Origin: Geodermatophilus siccatus
GTDB taxonomy: Bacteria; Actinomycetota; Actinomycetes; Mycobacteriales; Geodermatophilaceae
Direction of reading: 5' to 3'
Length of the DNA: 64,000 nucleotides
NCBI RefSeq assembly: GCF_900103785.1
Contig: NZ_FNHE01000003.1
Location: forward strand, 186,001-250,000
The notes under the pieces: model-generated
Told to the model about the DNA's origin: nothing
Database searches by the model: none
Seen by the model: the letters and a program-made list of their open reading frames with translations, nothing else
In this document: in pieces, positions 1 through 9,126 of the stretch
Layout: each line of letters opens with the position of its first letter
Position numbering within the stretch: the first letter of the stretch is position 1
Program-made: the position numbers and the translations under genes

Positions 1-2
1 TG

Positions 3-707
3 CTGGTGGCCTACAACGTGCCGGGGCGGGACTGCGGGTCCTACTCCGCCGGCGGCGCCGCCGGCGTCGACGCCTACCTGAGCTGGATCGGCAGCTTCGC
101 CGCGGCTCTCGGCGACCGGCCCGCGGTGGTCGTCCTCGAGCCGGACGCCGTCCCCCAGGCCCTGGTCGGGTGCGAGGGCGTCGACCCCGCGGCGCGGTAC
201 CAGATGCTCGCCCAGGCCGTGGAGATCCTCGACCGGCAGCCGGAGACCCGGGTCTACGTGGACGCCGGCAACGCCAGCTGGGTGGACGACCTGCCGGCGC
301 TGGCCGACGCCCTGCGCCGCAGCGGCGTCGACCGGGCCGACGGGTTCGCCCTCAACGTCTCGAACTACGAGACCACCGAGGCGAGCGCGGACTACGGGCT
401 GGAGTTGTCCCGGGAGCTCGAGCAGGGTGCGCCCGAGGGCACGCCTCCCGCCCACTTCGTCGTCGACACCAGCCGCAACGGCGCCGGCCCGCCGGAGGAC
501 GCCCCCGGCGGCGAGGGCCGCTGGTGCAACCCGCCGGACCGGGAGGTCGGCGCCGCGCCGACGACGTCCCCCGACCTGGACCGGGTCGACGCGCTGCTCT
601 GGGTGAAGCAGCCGGGCGACTCCGACGGCACCTGCGCAGGCGGTCCGCCCGCCGGGCAGTGGTGGCCCGAGATGGCCCTGGAGCTGGTGGACGGCGAGGA
701 CGGCTGA
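3..707 (+). CDS. Glycoside hydrolase family 6 (cellulase/cellobiohydrolase), C-terminal part
   Basis: Hydrolyses beta-1,4-glucan; GH6 enzymes are inverting and normally secreted. The window begins inside the gene, so the start, signal peptide and any carbohydrate-binding module are missing; an in-frame GTG at position 6 is only an internal codon (it opens VAYNVPGRDC). Family hallmarks visible: VVVLEPDAVPQAL with the catalytic-acid Asp region, VYVDAGNASWV, GFALNVSNY, RWCNPPDREVG, and near the end LWVKQPGDSDGTC followed by AGQWWPEMAL. The usual GESDG motif reads GDSDG here. The stop codon is followed at once by a copy of the dispersed stop-linked repeat. Family assignment is firm; endo- versus exo-activity cannot be judged from this fragment. 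Confidence 0.9.
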   Translation: MVAYNVPGRDCGSYSAGGAAGVDAYLSWIGSFAAALGDRPAVVVLEPDAVPQALVGCEGVDPAARYQMLAQAVEILDRQPETRVYVDAGNASWVDDLPALADALRRSGVDRADGFALNVSNYETTEASADYGLELSRELEQGAPEGTPPAHFVVDTSRNGAGPPEDAPGGEGRWCNPPDREVGAAPTTSPDLDRVDALLWVKQPGDSDGTCAGGPPAGQWWPEMALELVDGEDG

Positions 708-726
708 CGGGGGACCTCCCTGCCCC
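705..726 (+). repeat. Dispersed stop-linked repeat, partial copy 1
   Basis: The cellulase stop TGA runs directly into CGGGGGACCTCCCTGCCCC. The same stop-plus-GGAGGACC arrangement recurs at 4313, 5759, 15316, 33159, 38034 and 39180. Confidence 0.5.
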
Positions 727-732
727 GGCCGG

Positions 733-1737
733 TCAGCCCGTGGCGACGCCGCGGCACTCGCGGAGGTAGTCCGCCCAGTCCCACCCGGCGAGGAAGTCCC
801 GCGCCGCCGTCGTCCCCGCGCTCACCAGCCGCGCCCGCTCGGCCGGGCCGATGTCGAAGTCGGTCGCCCGGGTGCCGCTGGTGTCGATGGAGACGGCGCG
901 GCGGCGCACGCACGGCTGGGCGAGGTAGGTGCGGTCCCGCCCGTTCACGGTGGTGGCGACCAGGGAGTCCAGCAGGCGCACCGGCGGCGGCAGCAGGCGG
1001 CGGTGGGGGAAGACGGAGACCTCCCCGTCGGAGAGGACGTCGCCGACCCCGACGCCGAAGGTCGGCCAGCGCGGGGGAGCGGCGTCGGTGCGGTCGAAGA
1101 TCTCCACCGGGAAGTTCGACAGCACCCCGCCGTCCAGCAGGGTGGACCGCCGCCCGGTGCGGGGGTCGCGCAGCGTCTGCGGCGCGAAGAAGAACGGGAT
1201 GGCCAGGGACGCCCGGATGGCGTCGGCGACCGGCTGGGCGTCGGGGTCCAGGCCGTAGTCGCGGTAGTCCCAGGGCAGCCGCAGCAGCCGGCCGCGGGTG
1301 ACGTCGGTCGCCGTCACCACCAGCCGGTAGCGCTGCCACGGCGCCAGCGTCGGGTCGTCGCCGGGGTCCTCGCGGCGCAGGTCGCCGAAGGTGTGCACGC
1401 CGAGGTCGGCGAGCTCCCGGCGCACCCACTCGGTGACGTAGCGCCCGGGGTGCAGCCCGGACCGGGTGAGCAGCCCGACCGCCGGGGCGACGACGGGCAC
1501 CGGTGCCCAGGCGTCGGGCACCCGGTCGTACTCCAGGCGGGACGTCCGCTCGAGCACGCCGTCGGCGTCGAGTCCGGTGGCGAGGAACGCGGCGAGGACG
1601 GCGCCCGCCGAGGAGCCCGCGACCCGCTCGAAGCGGTAGCGGCGCAGCAGCTCGACGGTGGCGCCGACCAGGGCGATGCCCTTGACCCCACCGCCCTCGA
1701 GGACCAGGTCGGCCGGCAGCCGGTCGGGAGGGGGCAC
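733..1737 (-). CDS. Patatin-like phospholipase
   Basis: Predicted lipid acyl hydrolase with a Ser-Asp dyad. The N-terminus carries the glycine-rich oxyanion loop (LEGGGVKGIAL, about residues 13-23), the nucleophile elbow GSSAG with Ser43, and the second catalytic residue in LLDGGVLSNFP (Asp202). No signal peptide or membrane segment is seen, so it is probably cytoplasmic. It is 334 aa, normal for bacterial patatins. The start is the GTG at 1735-1737: the hexamer TACGGT lies 6 nt upstream on the same strand, fitting a leaderless transcript. A second, clearly different patatin lies at 30.3 kb. The lipid substrate cannot be told from sequence. Confidence 0.85.
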   Translation of the reverse strand: MPPPDRLPADLVLEGGGVKGIALVGATVELLRRYRFERVAGSSAGAVLAAFLATGLDADGVLERTSRLEYDRVPDAWAPVPVVAPAVGLLTRSGLHPGRYVTEWVRRELADLGVHTFGDLRREDPGDDPTLAPWQRYRLVVTATDVTRGRLLRLPWDYRDYGLDPDAQPVADAIRASLAIPFFFAPQTLRDPRTGRRSTLLDGGVLSNFPVEIFDRTDAAPPRWPTFGVGVGDVLSDGEVSVFPHRRLLPPPVRLLDSLVATTVNGRDRTYLAQPCVRRRAVSIDTSGTRATDFDIGPAERARLVSAGTTAARDFLAGWDWADYLRECRGVATG

Positions 1738-1743
1738 GCCCGC

Positions 1744-1749
1744 ACCGTA
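1744..1749 (-). promoter_or_regulatory. -10-like element for patatin gene (leaderless)
   Basis: TACGGT on the minus strand, 6 nt before the GTG start. Same geometry as prfB, ftsE and smpB. Confidence 0.45.
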
Positions 1750-1771
1750 GGCACGCCCCCTCCCGCTCCGC

Positions 1772-2008
1772 TCAGCCGCCGCGGCCCACCTCCGCGGCCA
1801 CCACGCCGCGGAGGGCGAGCATGAGCGCCGGGTCGGAGGTGTTCCCGCGATCGAGGGCGATGCGGGCGTCCGCGGGCAGGCTGGCCAGCTCGACGTCGTC
1901 GAGCCAGGCCGTGTCGCCGCCCATCCGGCGGCCGACCTTCAGGCTGTCGCCCTCGGGGCGGAGCACGTAGTCCTCGCTGTCGACCGTGATGGTCATCTCC
2001 TCGTCCAT
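1772..2008 (-). CDS. Small hypothetical protein (78 aa)
   Basis: Not recognised. The 78-aa product is acidic at the N-terminus (MDEEMTITVDSEDYVLRPEG) and ends in a helix-like GVVAAEVGRGG. No membrane segment, cysteines or nucleotide-binding motif are visible. It could start at the first Met or at Met5. It ends 34 nt upstream of the patatin start on the same strand and could be co-transcribed or separate. Codon use matches its neighbours (third positions mostly G/C), which supports real coding. Confidence 0.55.
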   Translation of the reverse strand: MDEEMTITVDSEDYVLRPEGDSLKVGRRMGGDTAWLDDVELASLPADARIALDRGNTSDPALMLALRGVVAAEVGRGG

Positions 2009-2059
2009 GCCCCCGCCCTACCCCGCGGAGCTGTCACTCCACCCCTGCAGGATGGCCGC

Positions 2060-2413
2060 GTGACGGACGACGTGTGCGAGATCGTGGTCACGGGAAGTGA
2101 CGCGGAGTGGCTGAGCGGGTACACACGGACACTGGTGGAGGAGAGACTGGTGGCCTGCGGTCACCAGTTCGCCGCCATCCGGTCCGTCTACCGCTGGGAG
2201 GGCGCCGTGCACGACGAACCCGAGGCGCGCGTCGCCCTGCACACCCGGCGGTCGCTGGTGCCGGAGGTCGTCGCGCGCACCGCCGAGCTCCACCCGTACG
2301 ACGTCCCGTGCGTCATCGCCCTGCCGCTGGTCGGGGGCAACCCCGACTACCTGCGCTGGGTGGTGGAGGAGACGCGCGAGCCACGGGACGGAGGGGGGTG
2401 GGGCAGGGCATGA
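2060..2413 (+). CDS. cutA: CutA1-like divalent-cation tolerance protein
   Basis: CutA1 proteins are small ferredoxin-like trimers linked to copper tolerance; their biochemical role is still unsettled. The 117-aa product has the expected order: EERLVACGHQFAAIRSVYRWEGAVHDEPEARVAL style core, then RTAELHPYDVPCVIALPLVGGNPDYLRWVVEET near the C-terminus (HPYDVP and NPDYLRWV are family hallmarks). The start is GTG 2060, preceded by CAGGAT 6 nt upstream, so probably leaderless. The stop overlaps the ATG of the next gene (ATGA), indicating translational coupling to the GGDEF-EAL protein. Confidence 0.88.
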   Translation: MTDDVCEIVVTGSDAEWLSGYTRTLVEERLVACGHQFAAIRSVYRWEGAVHDEPEARVALHTRRSLVPEVVARTAELHPYDVPCVIALPLVGGNPDYLRWVVEETREPRDGGGWGRA

Positions 2414-4248
2414 GCACCGTCCACCTGGGCACCGTGCCCACCGAGACCGACGAGGACCGTTCGGACCTGGCAGGAGGGCTCGTGGGACGACGACCGGAGG
2501 AGCACGACCTGCCCCTCGACGTCCGCCGCCGGGTCGACGGTCCGGCCCAGCCCGCCGTCGTCGTCGAGGCCGTGCTCGACGCGCTGCCCTCGCCGACCCT
2601 GCTGATCGACGCCGGCGGCACGGTGCTGCTGGCCAACACCGCCTGGGAGAAGGTCGCCGACGTCCTCGGCGACGACCGGGTCCGCGTCGGGGTCGACGGC
2701 GACTACTTCGCCATGGCCCGCCGGCTCAGCGGGGACGACAGCACCGCCACGCTGATCGAGGAGCTGCGCGCGCTCTCCCGCGGCGAGCGCCCCTCGGTGC
2801 AGGCCGACTACGCCCTCCAGCTGCGCGGCGGCACGCACTGGGTCCACCTGCAGGCCTCGCGGGTCGACCAGGCCGGCCAGGTCGTGGTCACCCACACCGA
2901 CGTCACCAACCGGGTCGCCGCCGAGCGGGCCTCGCACTGGCGGGCCCGCCACGACACCCTCACCGAGCTGCCCAACCGCGCCCACCTGCACGAGCTCATC
3001 GACGCCGAGCTGCAGCAGCACGACCGGGGGCCGGTCTCGGTCCTGTTCCTCGACGTCGACGGTTTCAAGGACGTCAACGACTCCCTCGGCCACGAGGCCG
3101 GCGACGACCTGCTGCGCCAGATCGCGCAGCGGCTGACCGGCGTGACCCGCGTCGGCGACACCGTCGGCCGGCTGGGCGGCGACGAGTTCGTCGTCCTGTG
3201 CCGCGACTGCGACTCCACCGGCGCGGAGGCCCTGGCCGACCGGTGCCGGGCCAGCATCGACCGCCCGTTCGACCTCGGCGGCCGGTTGGTGCGGCTGGGC
3301 GTCAGCATCGGCATCGCCACCGCACCGGACTCCCCGACCCGGGTGCGCTCCACGGACCTGGTCCGCGACGCCGACCTGGCGATGTACGCGGCGAAGGCGG
3401 CCGGCCGCAACCGGGTCCGGCTGTTCACCGCGGACCTGCGCGCCGCCGCCCAGCACAAGGCCACCGTCGCCGCCGAGCTGCGCGACGCGGTGGACGACGG
3501 CCAGCTGGTGCTGCACTACCAGCCGGTGCTGCACCTGGCCTCGGGCCGGTGCACCGGGGTCGAGGCGCTGGTCCGCTGGCAGCACCCGCGCCGGGGCCTG
3601 CTCGCGCCGGCCGACTTCCTGCCGACGGCGCTCCAGCACGACCTGATGACCCCGATCGCCCGCTGGGTGCTGGGCGCCGCGACCCGGCAGACCGCGGCGT
3701 GGGCGGCGGCCGGGCTGCACCTGGTCACCTCGGTGAACATCAGCGCCAACCACGTCGCCACCGGCACGCTGGTCGCCGACGTCCACGAGGCGCTGCAGGC
3801 CTCCGGGCTGCCGCCCGAGCAGCTCGTCGTCGAGCTGGCCGAGCGCTCGGTGGCCGAGGACGTCGATCGCGCCGCCGCGCAGTTCGCCGAGCTGCGCCGC
3901 TCCGGCGTCGAGGTCTCGATCGACGACTTCGGCAGCGGCTTCTCCTCGCTGGGCCAGCTGGTCGCCATGCCGACCGGGCTGCTCAAGATCGACCGCAGCC
4001 TGGTGGCCTACCCGCAGGGGCGGCGCAGCCAGGCGGCCGCGGCGATCGCCGCCGTCGTCGCGCTGGCCCGGGCCTGCGGTGTGCGCACCCAGGCCGAGGG
4101 CGTGGAGACCGCCGAGCAGCTGGCGCTGGCCACCGAGCTCGGCTGCACCTTCGCGCAGGGCTACCACCTGGCCCGGCCGATGCCCGCCGAGGACCTGACC
4201 GGCTGGCTCGCCGGGTACGCCGCCCAGCCGGCCACCGCCCTGTTCTGA
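2410..4248 (+). CDS. GGDEF-EAL cyclic-di-GMP turnover protein with PAS-like domain
   Basis: Bifunctional-type c-di-GMP protein, 612 aa. Residues about 50-165 form a PAS-like region ([22 protein letters not shown], split here only for mention of its start) without membrane segments. The diguanylate cyclase domain keeps GGDEF (about 256-260, in [12 protein letters not shown]). The phosphodiesterase domain keeps EALVRWQHP (about 384), [27 protein letters not shown] (about 504), LKIDRS, AEGVET and AQGYHLARP, so both catalytic sites look intact. The ATG overlaps the cutA stop by 4 nt; the longer upstream reading frame overlaps cutA and is rejected. Net activity and the PAS ligand are unknown. Confidence 0.9.
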   Translation: MSTVHLGTVPTETDEDRSDLAGGLVGRRPEEHDLPLDVRRRVDGPAQPAVVVEAVLDALPSPTLLIDAGGTVLLANTAWEKVADVLGDDRVRVGVDGDYFAMARRLSGDDSTATLIEELRALSRGERPSVQADYALQLRGGTHWVHLQASRVDQAGQVVVTHTDVTNRVAAERASHWRARHDTLTELPNRAHLHELIDAELQQHDRGPVSVLFLDVDGFKDVNDSLGHEAGDDLLRQIAQRLTGVTRVGDTVGRLGGDEFVVLCRDCDSTGAEALADRCRASIDRPFDLGGRLVRLGVSIGIATAPDSPTRVRSTDLVRDADLAMYAAKAAGRNRVRLFTADLRAAAQHKATVAAELRDAVDDGQLVLHYQPVLHLASGRCTGVEALVRWQHPRRGLLAPADFLPTALQHDLMTPIARWVLGAATRQTAAWAAAGLHLVTSVNISANHVATGTLVADVHEALQASGLPPEQLVVELAERSVAEDVDRAAAQFAELRRSGVEVSIDDFGSGFSSLGQLVAMPTGLLKIDRSLVAYPQGRRSQAAAAIAAVVALARACGVRTQAEGVETAEQLALATELGCTFAQGYHLARPMPAEDLTGWLAGYAAQPATALF

Positions 4249-4250
4249 CC

Positions 4251-4313
4251 GGCCTCCCGGCGGGCGCCCGCCGCGAGCGTGCGAGCGGTGGGGGGCAGGG
4301 AGGTCCTCCGTCA
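4251..4313 (-). repeat. Dispersed stop-linked repeat, copy 2
   Basis: Read on the minus strand, the stop TGA of the small membrane protein is followed by CGGAGGACCTCCCTGCCCCC, then by the variable middle containing GCTCGCACGCTC. It fills the gap between two convergent genes. Confidence 0.55.
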
Positions 4314-4601
4314 GCCGGGTTCGCCGCGCATCTTGCGACGGGCCACCACGACCAGGTCGACGGCGGCCGCCGCCGCCAGCACGAACAGCACCACCGCGGG
4401 CCAGGCCGGCAGGTCGTCGCCGGAGAGCCAGAGCAGGCCGGCGCCCAGGCAGAAGACGAGGCCGAAGGCGGCCAGCACCAGCCGCAGCGTCAGCGCCGAC
4501 CGCGCCGGCGGTGCGCCGCCGATGCCGGCCGTCGGGTCGTGGTGGTCGGGGAGGCCGCGCTGGTAGTCCTCGCGGGACCGCCGCCGGCGGGGTTCGCTCA
4601 T
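4311..4601 (-). CDS. Small membrane protein, DUF6343-like
   Basis: A 96-aa protein with a polar, Arg-rich N-terminus ([16 protein letters not shown]), then two predicted membrane helices (about 40-59 and 66-87) separated by a short GDDLPAWP turn, and a basic C-terminus. The segment [19 protein letters not shown] resembles the actinobacterial DUF6343 family; that match is from memory. The start is the ATG at 4599-4601. A longer frame extends upstream but would overlap prfB. Function unknown. It is convergent with the GGDEF-EAL gene and divergent from prfB. Confidence 0.65.
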   Translation of the reverse strand: MSEPRRRRSREDYQRGLPDHHDPTAGIGGAPPARSALTLRLVLAAFGLVFCLGAGLLWLSGDDLPAWPAVVLFVLAAAAAVDLVVVARRKMRGEPG

Positions 4602-4634
4602 GCCGTGGCTGCCTACCCGGTCCCGGAGCGCGAC

Positions 4635-4640
4635 TACCCT
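4635..4640 (+). promoter_or_regulatory. -10-like element for prfB (leaderless)
   Basis: TACCCT, 8 nt before the GTG start at 4649. No Shine-Dalgarno precedes the start. Confidence 0.55.
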
Positions 4641-4648
4641 GGGTCGAT

Positions 4649-5761
4649 GTGGCCGCTGACTTCTCCGTCGTCCTGGACGAACTCGACACGACCCTGAGGT
4701 CCATCGAGGCGGTCCTCGACGTCGACCGGCTGCGTCGCGAGGTGGCCGAGCTCGAGCAGCAGGCCGCCGCCCCCGACCTCTGGAACGACGTCGAGGCCGC
4801 GCAGGCACTGACCTCCAAGCTCTCCTACCTGCAGGGCGACCTGCGCCGGGTCGAGGAGCTGCGCAGCCGGCTCGACGACGTCGGCCTGCTGCACGAGCTC
4901 GCGCAGGAGGAGGACGACGCGGCGACCCTGGCCGAGGCCGAGCGGGAGCTGGAGAGCCTGCGCCAGGCGATCGACGAGCTCGAGGTGCGCACCCTGCTCT
5001 CGGGCGAGTACGACTCCCGCGAGGCGCTGGTGACCATCCGCTCCGAGGCCGGGGGCGTCGACGCCGCCGACTTCGCCGAGATGCTCATGCGGATGTACCT
5101 GCGCTGGGCCGAGCGGCACAAGTACCCCGTCGAGCTCTACGACGTCAGCTACGCGGAGGAGGCCGGCATCAAGTCGGCGACCTTCGCGGTCAAGCAGCCC
5201 TACGCCTACGGCACGCTCTCGGTCGAGCAGGGCACCCACCGGCTGGTGCGCATCTCGCCGTTCGACAACCAGGGCCGCCGGCAGACGTCGTTCGCCGGTG
5301 TCGAGGTGCTGCCCGTCGTCGAGCAGACCGACCACGTCGACATCCCGGAGAACGAGATCCGCATCGACGTCTTCCGGTCCAGCGGTCCCGGCGGGCAGAG
5401 CGTGAACACCACCGACTCCGCCGTCCGGATCACCCACCTGCCGACCGGCATCGTCGTCTCCTGCCAGAACGAGAAGTCCCAGATCCAGAACCGGGCGGCG
5501 GCCATGCGCGTCCTGCAGGCGCGGCTGCTGGCCAAGCGGCAGGAGGAGCAGCGGGCCGAGATGGACGCGCTGCGCGGCGAGGGCAGCAGCTGGGGCAACC
5601 AGATGCGTTCCTACGTCCTGCACCCGTACCAGATGGTCAAGGACCTGCGCACCGAGCAGGAGACCGGGAACACCTCCGCCGTCCTCGACGGGGACATCGA
5701 CCCGTTCATCGAGGCCGGCATCCGGTGGCGTCGTCAGCAGGAGGCCGTGCCGTCCAGCTGA
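4649..5761 (+). CDS. prfB: Peptide chain release factor 2
   Basis: Terminates translation at UGA and UAA and triggers peptidyl-tRNA hydrolysis on the ribosome. The 370-aa product shows an N-terminal coiled-coil-rich domain, the RF2-type recognition tripeptide SPF (about 202-204, in [14 protein letters not shown]) and the catalytic GGQ loop (about 248-250, in [15 protein letters not shown]). The start is GTG 4649, set by a TACCCT hexamer 8 nt upstream; the longer in-frame extension would run antisense through the DUF6343-like gene. There is no internal UGA, so the programmed +1 frameshift known from E. coli RF2 is absent. It is followed by ftsE-ftsX-smpB, a conserved actinobacterial order. Confidence 0.95.
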   Translation: MAADFSVVLDELDTTLRSIEAVLDVDRLRREVAELEQQAAAPDLWNDVEAAQALTSKLSYLQGDLRRVEELRSRLDDVGLLHELAQEEDDAATLAEAERELESLRQAIDELEVRTLLSGEYDSREALVTIRSEAGGVDAADFAEMLMRMYLRWAERHKYPVELYDVSYAEEAGIKSATFAVKQPYAYGTLSVEQGTHRLVRISPFDNQGRRQTSFAGVEVLPVVEQTDHVDIPENEIRIDVFRSSGPGGQSVNTTDSAVRITHLPTGIVVSCQNEKSQIQNRAAAMRVLQARLLAKRQEEQRAEMDALRGEGSSWGNQMRSYVLHPYQMVKDLRTEQETGNTSAVLDGDIDPFIEAGIRWRRQQEAVPSS

Positions 5762-5780
5762 CGGAGGACCCGTTGGGGCC
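5759..5780 (+). repeat. Dispersed stop-linked repeat, partial copy 3
   Basis: The prfB stop TGA is followed by CGGAGGACCCGTTGGGGCC. This is a truncated copy carrying only the stop-proximal end of the repeat. Confidence 0.45.
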
Positions 5781-5945
5781 GGCGAGTTCAGGCGTCCCGT
5801 TCGTCACACCCGTCGCACGGCCGGACGGCGGATGCGCCACGCTGGGTGACGGGCGTCCCGGGCCCCGTGCGGAGTTGCTCACGCTCCGTCGGGACGGGAC
5901 GGCGGCCGACCGCGCGTGACACTCCAGTCTCCCCGGTCGGAGAGG

Positions 5946-5951
5946 TACCGT
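5946..5951 (+). promoter_or_regulatory. -10-like element for ftsE (leaderless)
   Basis: TACCGT, 8 nt before the GTG at 5960; identical spacing to prfB. Confidence 0.55.
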
Positions 5952-5959
5952 GGCCCCTC

Positions 5960-6649
5960 GTGATCGAACTGCAACACGTCACCAAGCTCTACCCGGCCAG
6001 CTCGCGGCCGGCTCTCGAGGACGTGTCGACGGAGATCGACAAGGGCGAGTTCGTCTTCCTCATCGGCTCCTCGGGCTCGGGCAAGTCGACCTTCCTGCGG
6101 TTGCTGCTCAAGGAGGACGACCCCACCAAGGGGAACGTCATCGTCAACGGCAAGACGCTCAACACGATGAGCAAGTGGCAGGTGCCCAAGCTCCGCCGCA
6201 CCATCGGCTGCGTCTTCCAGGACTTCCGCCTGCTGCGCAACCGCACCGTGGCGCAGAACGTGGCGTTCGCGCTGGAGGTCATCAACAAGCCCCAGCGGAC
6301 CATCAAGCGCGTCGTCCCCGAGGTGCTGGAGATGGTCGGCCTCGAGGGCAAGGCCAACCGGCTGCCCAGCGAGCTGTCCGGTGGCGAGCAGCAGCGCGTC
6401 GCCATCGCCCGCGCGTTCGTCAACCGGCCGCTGGTGCTGCTGGCCGACGAGCCCACCGGCAACCTCGACCCGGAGACCAGCGAGGGCATCATGCTGCTGC
6501 TGGAGCGCATCAACCGGACCGGGACGACGGTCGTCATGGCGACGCACGACTACCACATCGTGGACTCGATGCGCCGGCGCGTGATCGAGCTCAACGGGGG
6601 GGTCCTCACCCGCGACCAGTCGCGCGGTGTCTACGGGGTCGGCCGCTGA
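5960..6649 (+). CDS. ftsE: Cell-division ATP-binding protein FtsE
   Basis: ATPase of the FtsEX complex, which couples ATP hydrolysis at the division site to control of peptidoglycan hydrolases. The 229-aa product has Walker [10 protein letters not shown] (about 36-44), a Q-loop (CVFQDFRLL), the ABC signature LSGGEQQR (about 139-146), Walker B LLADEP and the H-loop ATHD. The start GTG 5960 opens [11 protein letters not shown], as in other FtsE proteins, and follows a -10-like hexamer at leaderless spacing. ftsX follows after 47 nt, so both are likely one transcript. Confidence 0.95.
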   Translation: MIELQHVTKLYPASSRPALEDVSTEIDKGEFVFLIGSSGSGKSTFLRLLLKEDDPTKGNVIVNGKTLNTMSKWQVPKLRRTIGCVFQDFRLLRNRTVAQNVAFALEVINKPQRTIKRVVPEVLEMVGLEGKANRLPSELSGGEQQRVAIARAFVNRPLVLLADEPTGNLDPETSEGIMLLLERINRTGTTVVMATHDYHIVDSMRRRVIELNGGVLTRDQSRGVYGVGR

Positions 6650-6696
6650 CCCGGTCGCCCGCTCCTCCACCTGCCTGACCTCACGACAGGGAACCA

Positions 6697-7581
6697 ATGC
6701 GCGTCAACTTCGTGCTCTCCGAGGTGGCCACCGGGCTGCGTCGCAACCTGACCATGACGGTCGCGATGATCCTGACCACGGCCATCTCGCTCGGCCTCAT
6801 GGGCACCGGTCTGCTGATCGCCGGGATGATCTCCGACATGAAGGAGATCTACTACGACAAGGTGCAGGTCTCCATCTTCCTGGCCGACGACGTCACCGAC
6901 GAGCAGCGGGCGGCCATCGACCAGCAGCTGTCGGGCTCGCCCGAGGTGGCCAACCACATCTACGAGTCCAAGGACGAGGCCTACGCCCGCTTCCAGCAGC
7001 AGTTCAGCCAGCAGCCGGAGCTCGTGCAGAACACCCCGCCGGACGCGCTGCCGGAGAGCTTCCGCGTCGAGCTGGTCAACCCCGAGCGCTACTCGGTCAT
7101 CGCCGCGGAGTTCCCCAACGGGCAGAACGGTGTCGACCAGGTGCGCGACGAGGGCGACTTCCTCGACCGCCTGTTCAGCCTGCTCAACGGCGCCCGCAAC
7201 GCGACGATCGCCGTCGCCGTCGTCCAGGCGCTCGCGGCGTTGCTGCTGATCTCCAACACGATCCAGCTGGCCGCGTTCAACCGGCGCAACGAGACCAACA
7301 TCATGCGGCTGGTCGGCGCCTCCCGCTGGTACACCCAGCTGCCGTTCATCCTCGAGGCCGCGCTGGCCGGGCTGATCGGTGCGCTGCTGGCCATCGGCGG
7401 GCTGGTCGTCACCAAGATCCTGTTCGTGGACAAGACCCTCGCCGGGCCGATCCGCGCCGGGATCATCCCGCCGGTCGACTGGGGCGCGATCGCCTTCATC
7501 AGTCCGGTGATCGCCGCCGCCGGCGTGGGCCTGGCCGCCGTCGCCGCCTACGTCACGCTGCGCCTGTACGTGCGCATCTAG
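6697..7581 (+). CDS. ftsX: Cell-division permease-like protein FtsX
   Basis: Membrane partner of FtsE. The 294-aa product begins with a short cytoplasmic segment and TM1 (about 20-43), then a large extracytoplasmic domain (about 55-165) that in actinobacteria contacts a hydrolase such as RipC, then three C-terminal membrane segments (about 170-195, 220-245, 265-290). The conserved NETNIMRLVGAS segment lies after TM2, as expected for the FtsX core. A Shine-Dalgarno-like AGGGAA sits 7 nt upstream of the ATG. The M23 peptidase at 59.2 kb is a possible but unproven functional partner. Confidence 0.94.
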   Translation: MRVNFVLSEVATGLRRNLTMTVAMILTTAISLGLMGTGLLIAGMISDMKEIYYDKVQVSIFLADDVTDEQRAAIDQQLSGSPEVANHIYESKDEAYARFQQQFSQQPELVQNTPPDALPESFRVELVNPERYSVIAAEFPNGQNGVDQVRDEGDFLDRLFSLLNGARNATIAVAVVQALAALLLISNTIQLAAFNRRNETNIMRLVGASRWYTQLPFILEAALAGLIGALLAIGGLVVTKILFVDKTLAGPIRAGIIPPVDWGAIAFISPVIAAAGVGLAAVAAYVTLRLYVRI

Positions 7582-7597
7582 CGGGCCCGTCCTCCCC

Positions 7598-7657
7598 GCG
7601 AGATCTGCACAGCGGCGGCCTTCGGCCCTCCGATGGCCGCCACTGTGCAGATCTCGC
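7598..7657. repeat. 23-bp inverted repeat between ftsX and smpB
   Basis: Arms 7598-7620 and 7635-7657 match at 22 of 23 positions (one C/A mismatch) around a 14-nt loop. Each arm contains CGAGATCTGCACAG or its complement. There is no T-run after it. It could be a rho-independent-like terminator for ftsX or a REP/MITE-type mobile palindrome; the unusually long AT-balanced arm differs from the GC-only terminators elsewhere in the window. Confidence 0.7.
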
Positions 7658-7674
7658 CGCCTCCGGGGGCCCAG

Positions 7675-7680
7675 TAACCT
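7675..7680 (+). promoter_or_regulatory. -10-like element for smpB (leaderless)
   Basis: TAACCT, 6 nt before the ATG at 7687. Confidence 0.5.
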
Positions 7681-7686
7681 GGGGTC

Positions 7687-8163
7687 ATGCCGCGTGAAGA
7701 GGGGCGCAAGCTCATCGCCCAGAACAAGAAGGCGCGGCACGACTACTCGATCCTCGACACCTACGAGGTGGGCCTGGTGCTCACCGGCACCGAGGTGAAG
7801 AGCCTGCGTGCCGGCCGTGCCTCGCTCGTCGACGGCTTCGCCACGGTGGACGACGGCGAGGTCTGGCTGCAGCACGTGCACATCCCCGAGTACGCCGAGG
7901 GCACGTGGACCAACCACGCCCCGCGGCGCAAGCGCAAGGTGCTCATGCACCGCGCCGAGATCGACAAGCTCATCGGCAAGACCAAGGAGGGCGGCCTGAC
8001 CCTCGTGCCGCTCGACCTGTACTTCAAGGACGGCAAGGTCAAGGCGACCCTCGCCCTCGCCAAGGGCAAGAAGTCCTACGACAAGCGGCAGGACCTCGCC
8101 GAGCGCGACTCGCGCCGGGAGATCCAGCGGGCCTTCGGGCGCTACGTGAAGGGACGGCGGTAG
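7687..8163 (+). CDS. smpB: SsrA-binding protein SmpB
   Basis: Binds tmRNA and brings it to stalled ribosomes for trans-translation. The 158-aa length is typical. Recognisable segments: the start [20 protein letters not shown], then [16 protein letters not shown], then [36 protein letters not shown] and the basic tail [19 protein letters not shown] that inserts toward the decoding centre. It sits in the standard prfB-ftsEX-smpB order; its RNA partner tmRNA is encoded about 8.5 kb downstream. Confidence 0.96.
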   Translation: MPREEGRKLIAQNKKARHDYSILDTYEVGLVLTGTEVKSLRAGRASLVDGFATVDDGEVWLQHVHIPEYAEGTWTNHAPRRKRKVLMHRAEIDKLIGKTKEGGLTLVPLDLYFKDGKVKATLALAKGKKSYDKRQDLAERDSRREIQRAFGRYVKGRR

Positions 8164-8177
8164 GTGCTGGTGTGCCG

Positions 8178-9104
8178 ATGAGGGGTGTGGCCTACGACCG
8201 GTACGGCGGGCCCGAGGTCCTGACCCTCCGCGACGACCTGCCCGACCCCCCGGTGGGCCCCGACACCGTGCTGGTGCGCGTGCACGCCGCCGGCGTCAAC
8301 CCGGTCGACGTGCTCATCCGCTCCGGTGGGCTGACCGGCGCCTACCCGCACCACCTGCCGATCGTCCCGGGCTGGGACGTCGCCGGGGTCGTCGAGGCCG
8401 CCGGCCCCGCGGTCACCGCGTTCGCCGCCGGTGACGAGGTGTTCGGCTACGTCCGCCGGGACGACGTCCAGTGGGGGACGACGGCCGAGCTCGTGCCGGC
8501 GCCGCAGCGGTGCCTGGCGCACAAGCCGGAGTCACTGTCCTTCGCCGAGGCGGCGGGGCTGCCGCTGGCCGGGCTGACCGCCTACCAGTCGCTGACCGAG
8601 GCGCTCGACGTGCACGAGGGCGAGCGGGTGCTCGTGCACCGCGCGGCCGGTGGCGTCGGCTTCTCCGCCGTCCAGATCGCCGTCGCGCTGGGCGCGCACG
8701 TCATCGGCACGGCGAGTCCGCGCAACCACGGCTTCCTGCGGGACGCCGGGGTCGCCGAGGTGCTCGACTACTCGGCCGGGCCGATCAGCGCGCAGCTGTC
8801 CGAGCCGGTCGACGCCGTCCTCGACCTGGTCGGCGGCGACACCCTGGCCGACGCGCCGAAGCAGGTCCGCGACCGCGCCCGCATCGCCTCCGTGGTCGAC
8901 CCGGTGGTCAACGAGATGGGCGGCCGCTACGTCTTCGTCCGTCCCGAGCACGAGCACCTCGAGGAGCTCGGCCGGATGGCCGACGCCGGCCAGCTGCGGG
9001 TGCCGATCGCCCGGGCGTTCCCGCTGGAGCAGACCGCCGAGGCGCAGGAGCTGGTCGCGGGCGGGCACGTGCGCGGCAAGGTCGTCGTCACGCTGCGCTC
9101 GTGA
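8178..9104 (+). CDS. Zinc-independent quinone oxidoreductase-like (MDR superfamily) enzyme
   Basis: NAD(P)H-dependent oxidoreductase of the medium-chain dehydrogenase/reductase fold, 308 aa. It has the GroES-like N-domain (AAGVNPVDVLIRSG; GWDVAGVVEAAGPAV; GDEVFGY) and the Rossmann motif AAGGVGFSAVQIA. The catalytic zinc ligands of alcohol dehydrogenases are absent, placing it with quinone reductases/enoyl reductases. ATG 8178 is preferred; GTG 8172 is an equally possible in-frame start two codons earlier. It begins 14 nt after smpB but is functionally unrelated. Substrate unknown. Confidence 0.85.
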   Translation: MRGVAYDRYGGPEVLTLRDDLPDPPVGPDTVLVRVHAAGVNPVDVLIRSGGLTGAYPHHLPIVPGWDVAGVVEAAGPAVTAFAAGDEVFGYVRRDDVQWGTTAELVPAPQRCLAHKPESLSFAEAAGLPLAGLTAYQSLTEALDVHEGERVLVHRAAGGVGFSAVQIAVALGAHVIGTASPRNHGFLRDAGVAEVLDYSAGPISAQLSEPVDAVLDLVGGDTLADAPKQVRDRARIASVVDPVVNEMGGRYVFVRPEHEHLEELGRMADAGQLRVPIARAFPLEQTAEAQELVAGGHVRGKVVVTLRS

Positions 9105-9126
9105 CCACGGGCACGGTCACGCTGCA

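Noticed and set aside
2347..4818. 823-aa open frame antisense to the GGDEF-EAL and prfB genes
   Set aside because: Product is Arg/Gly/Ala-rich low complexity expected from antisense of high-GC genes; the sense genes have clear families.
4649..5761. Programmed frameshift in prfB
   Set aside because: The reading frame is continuous with no in-frame UGA near the start.
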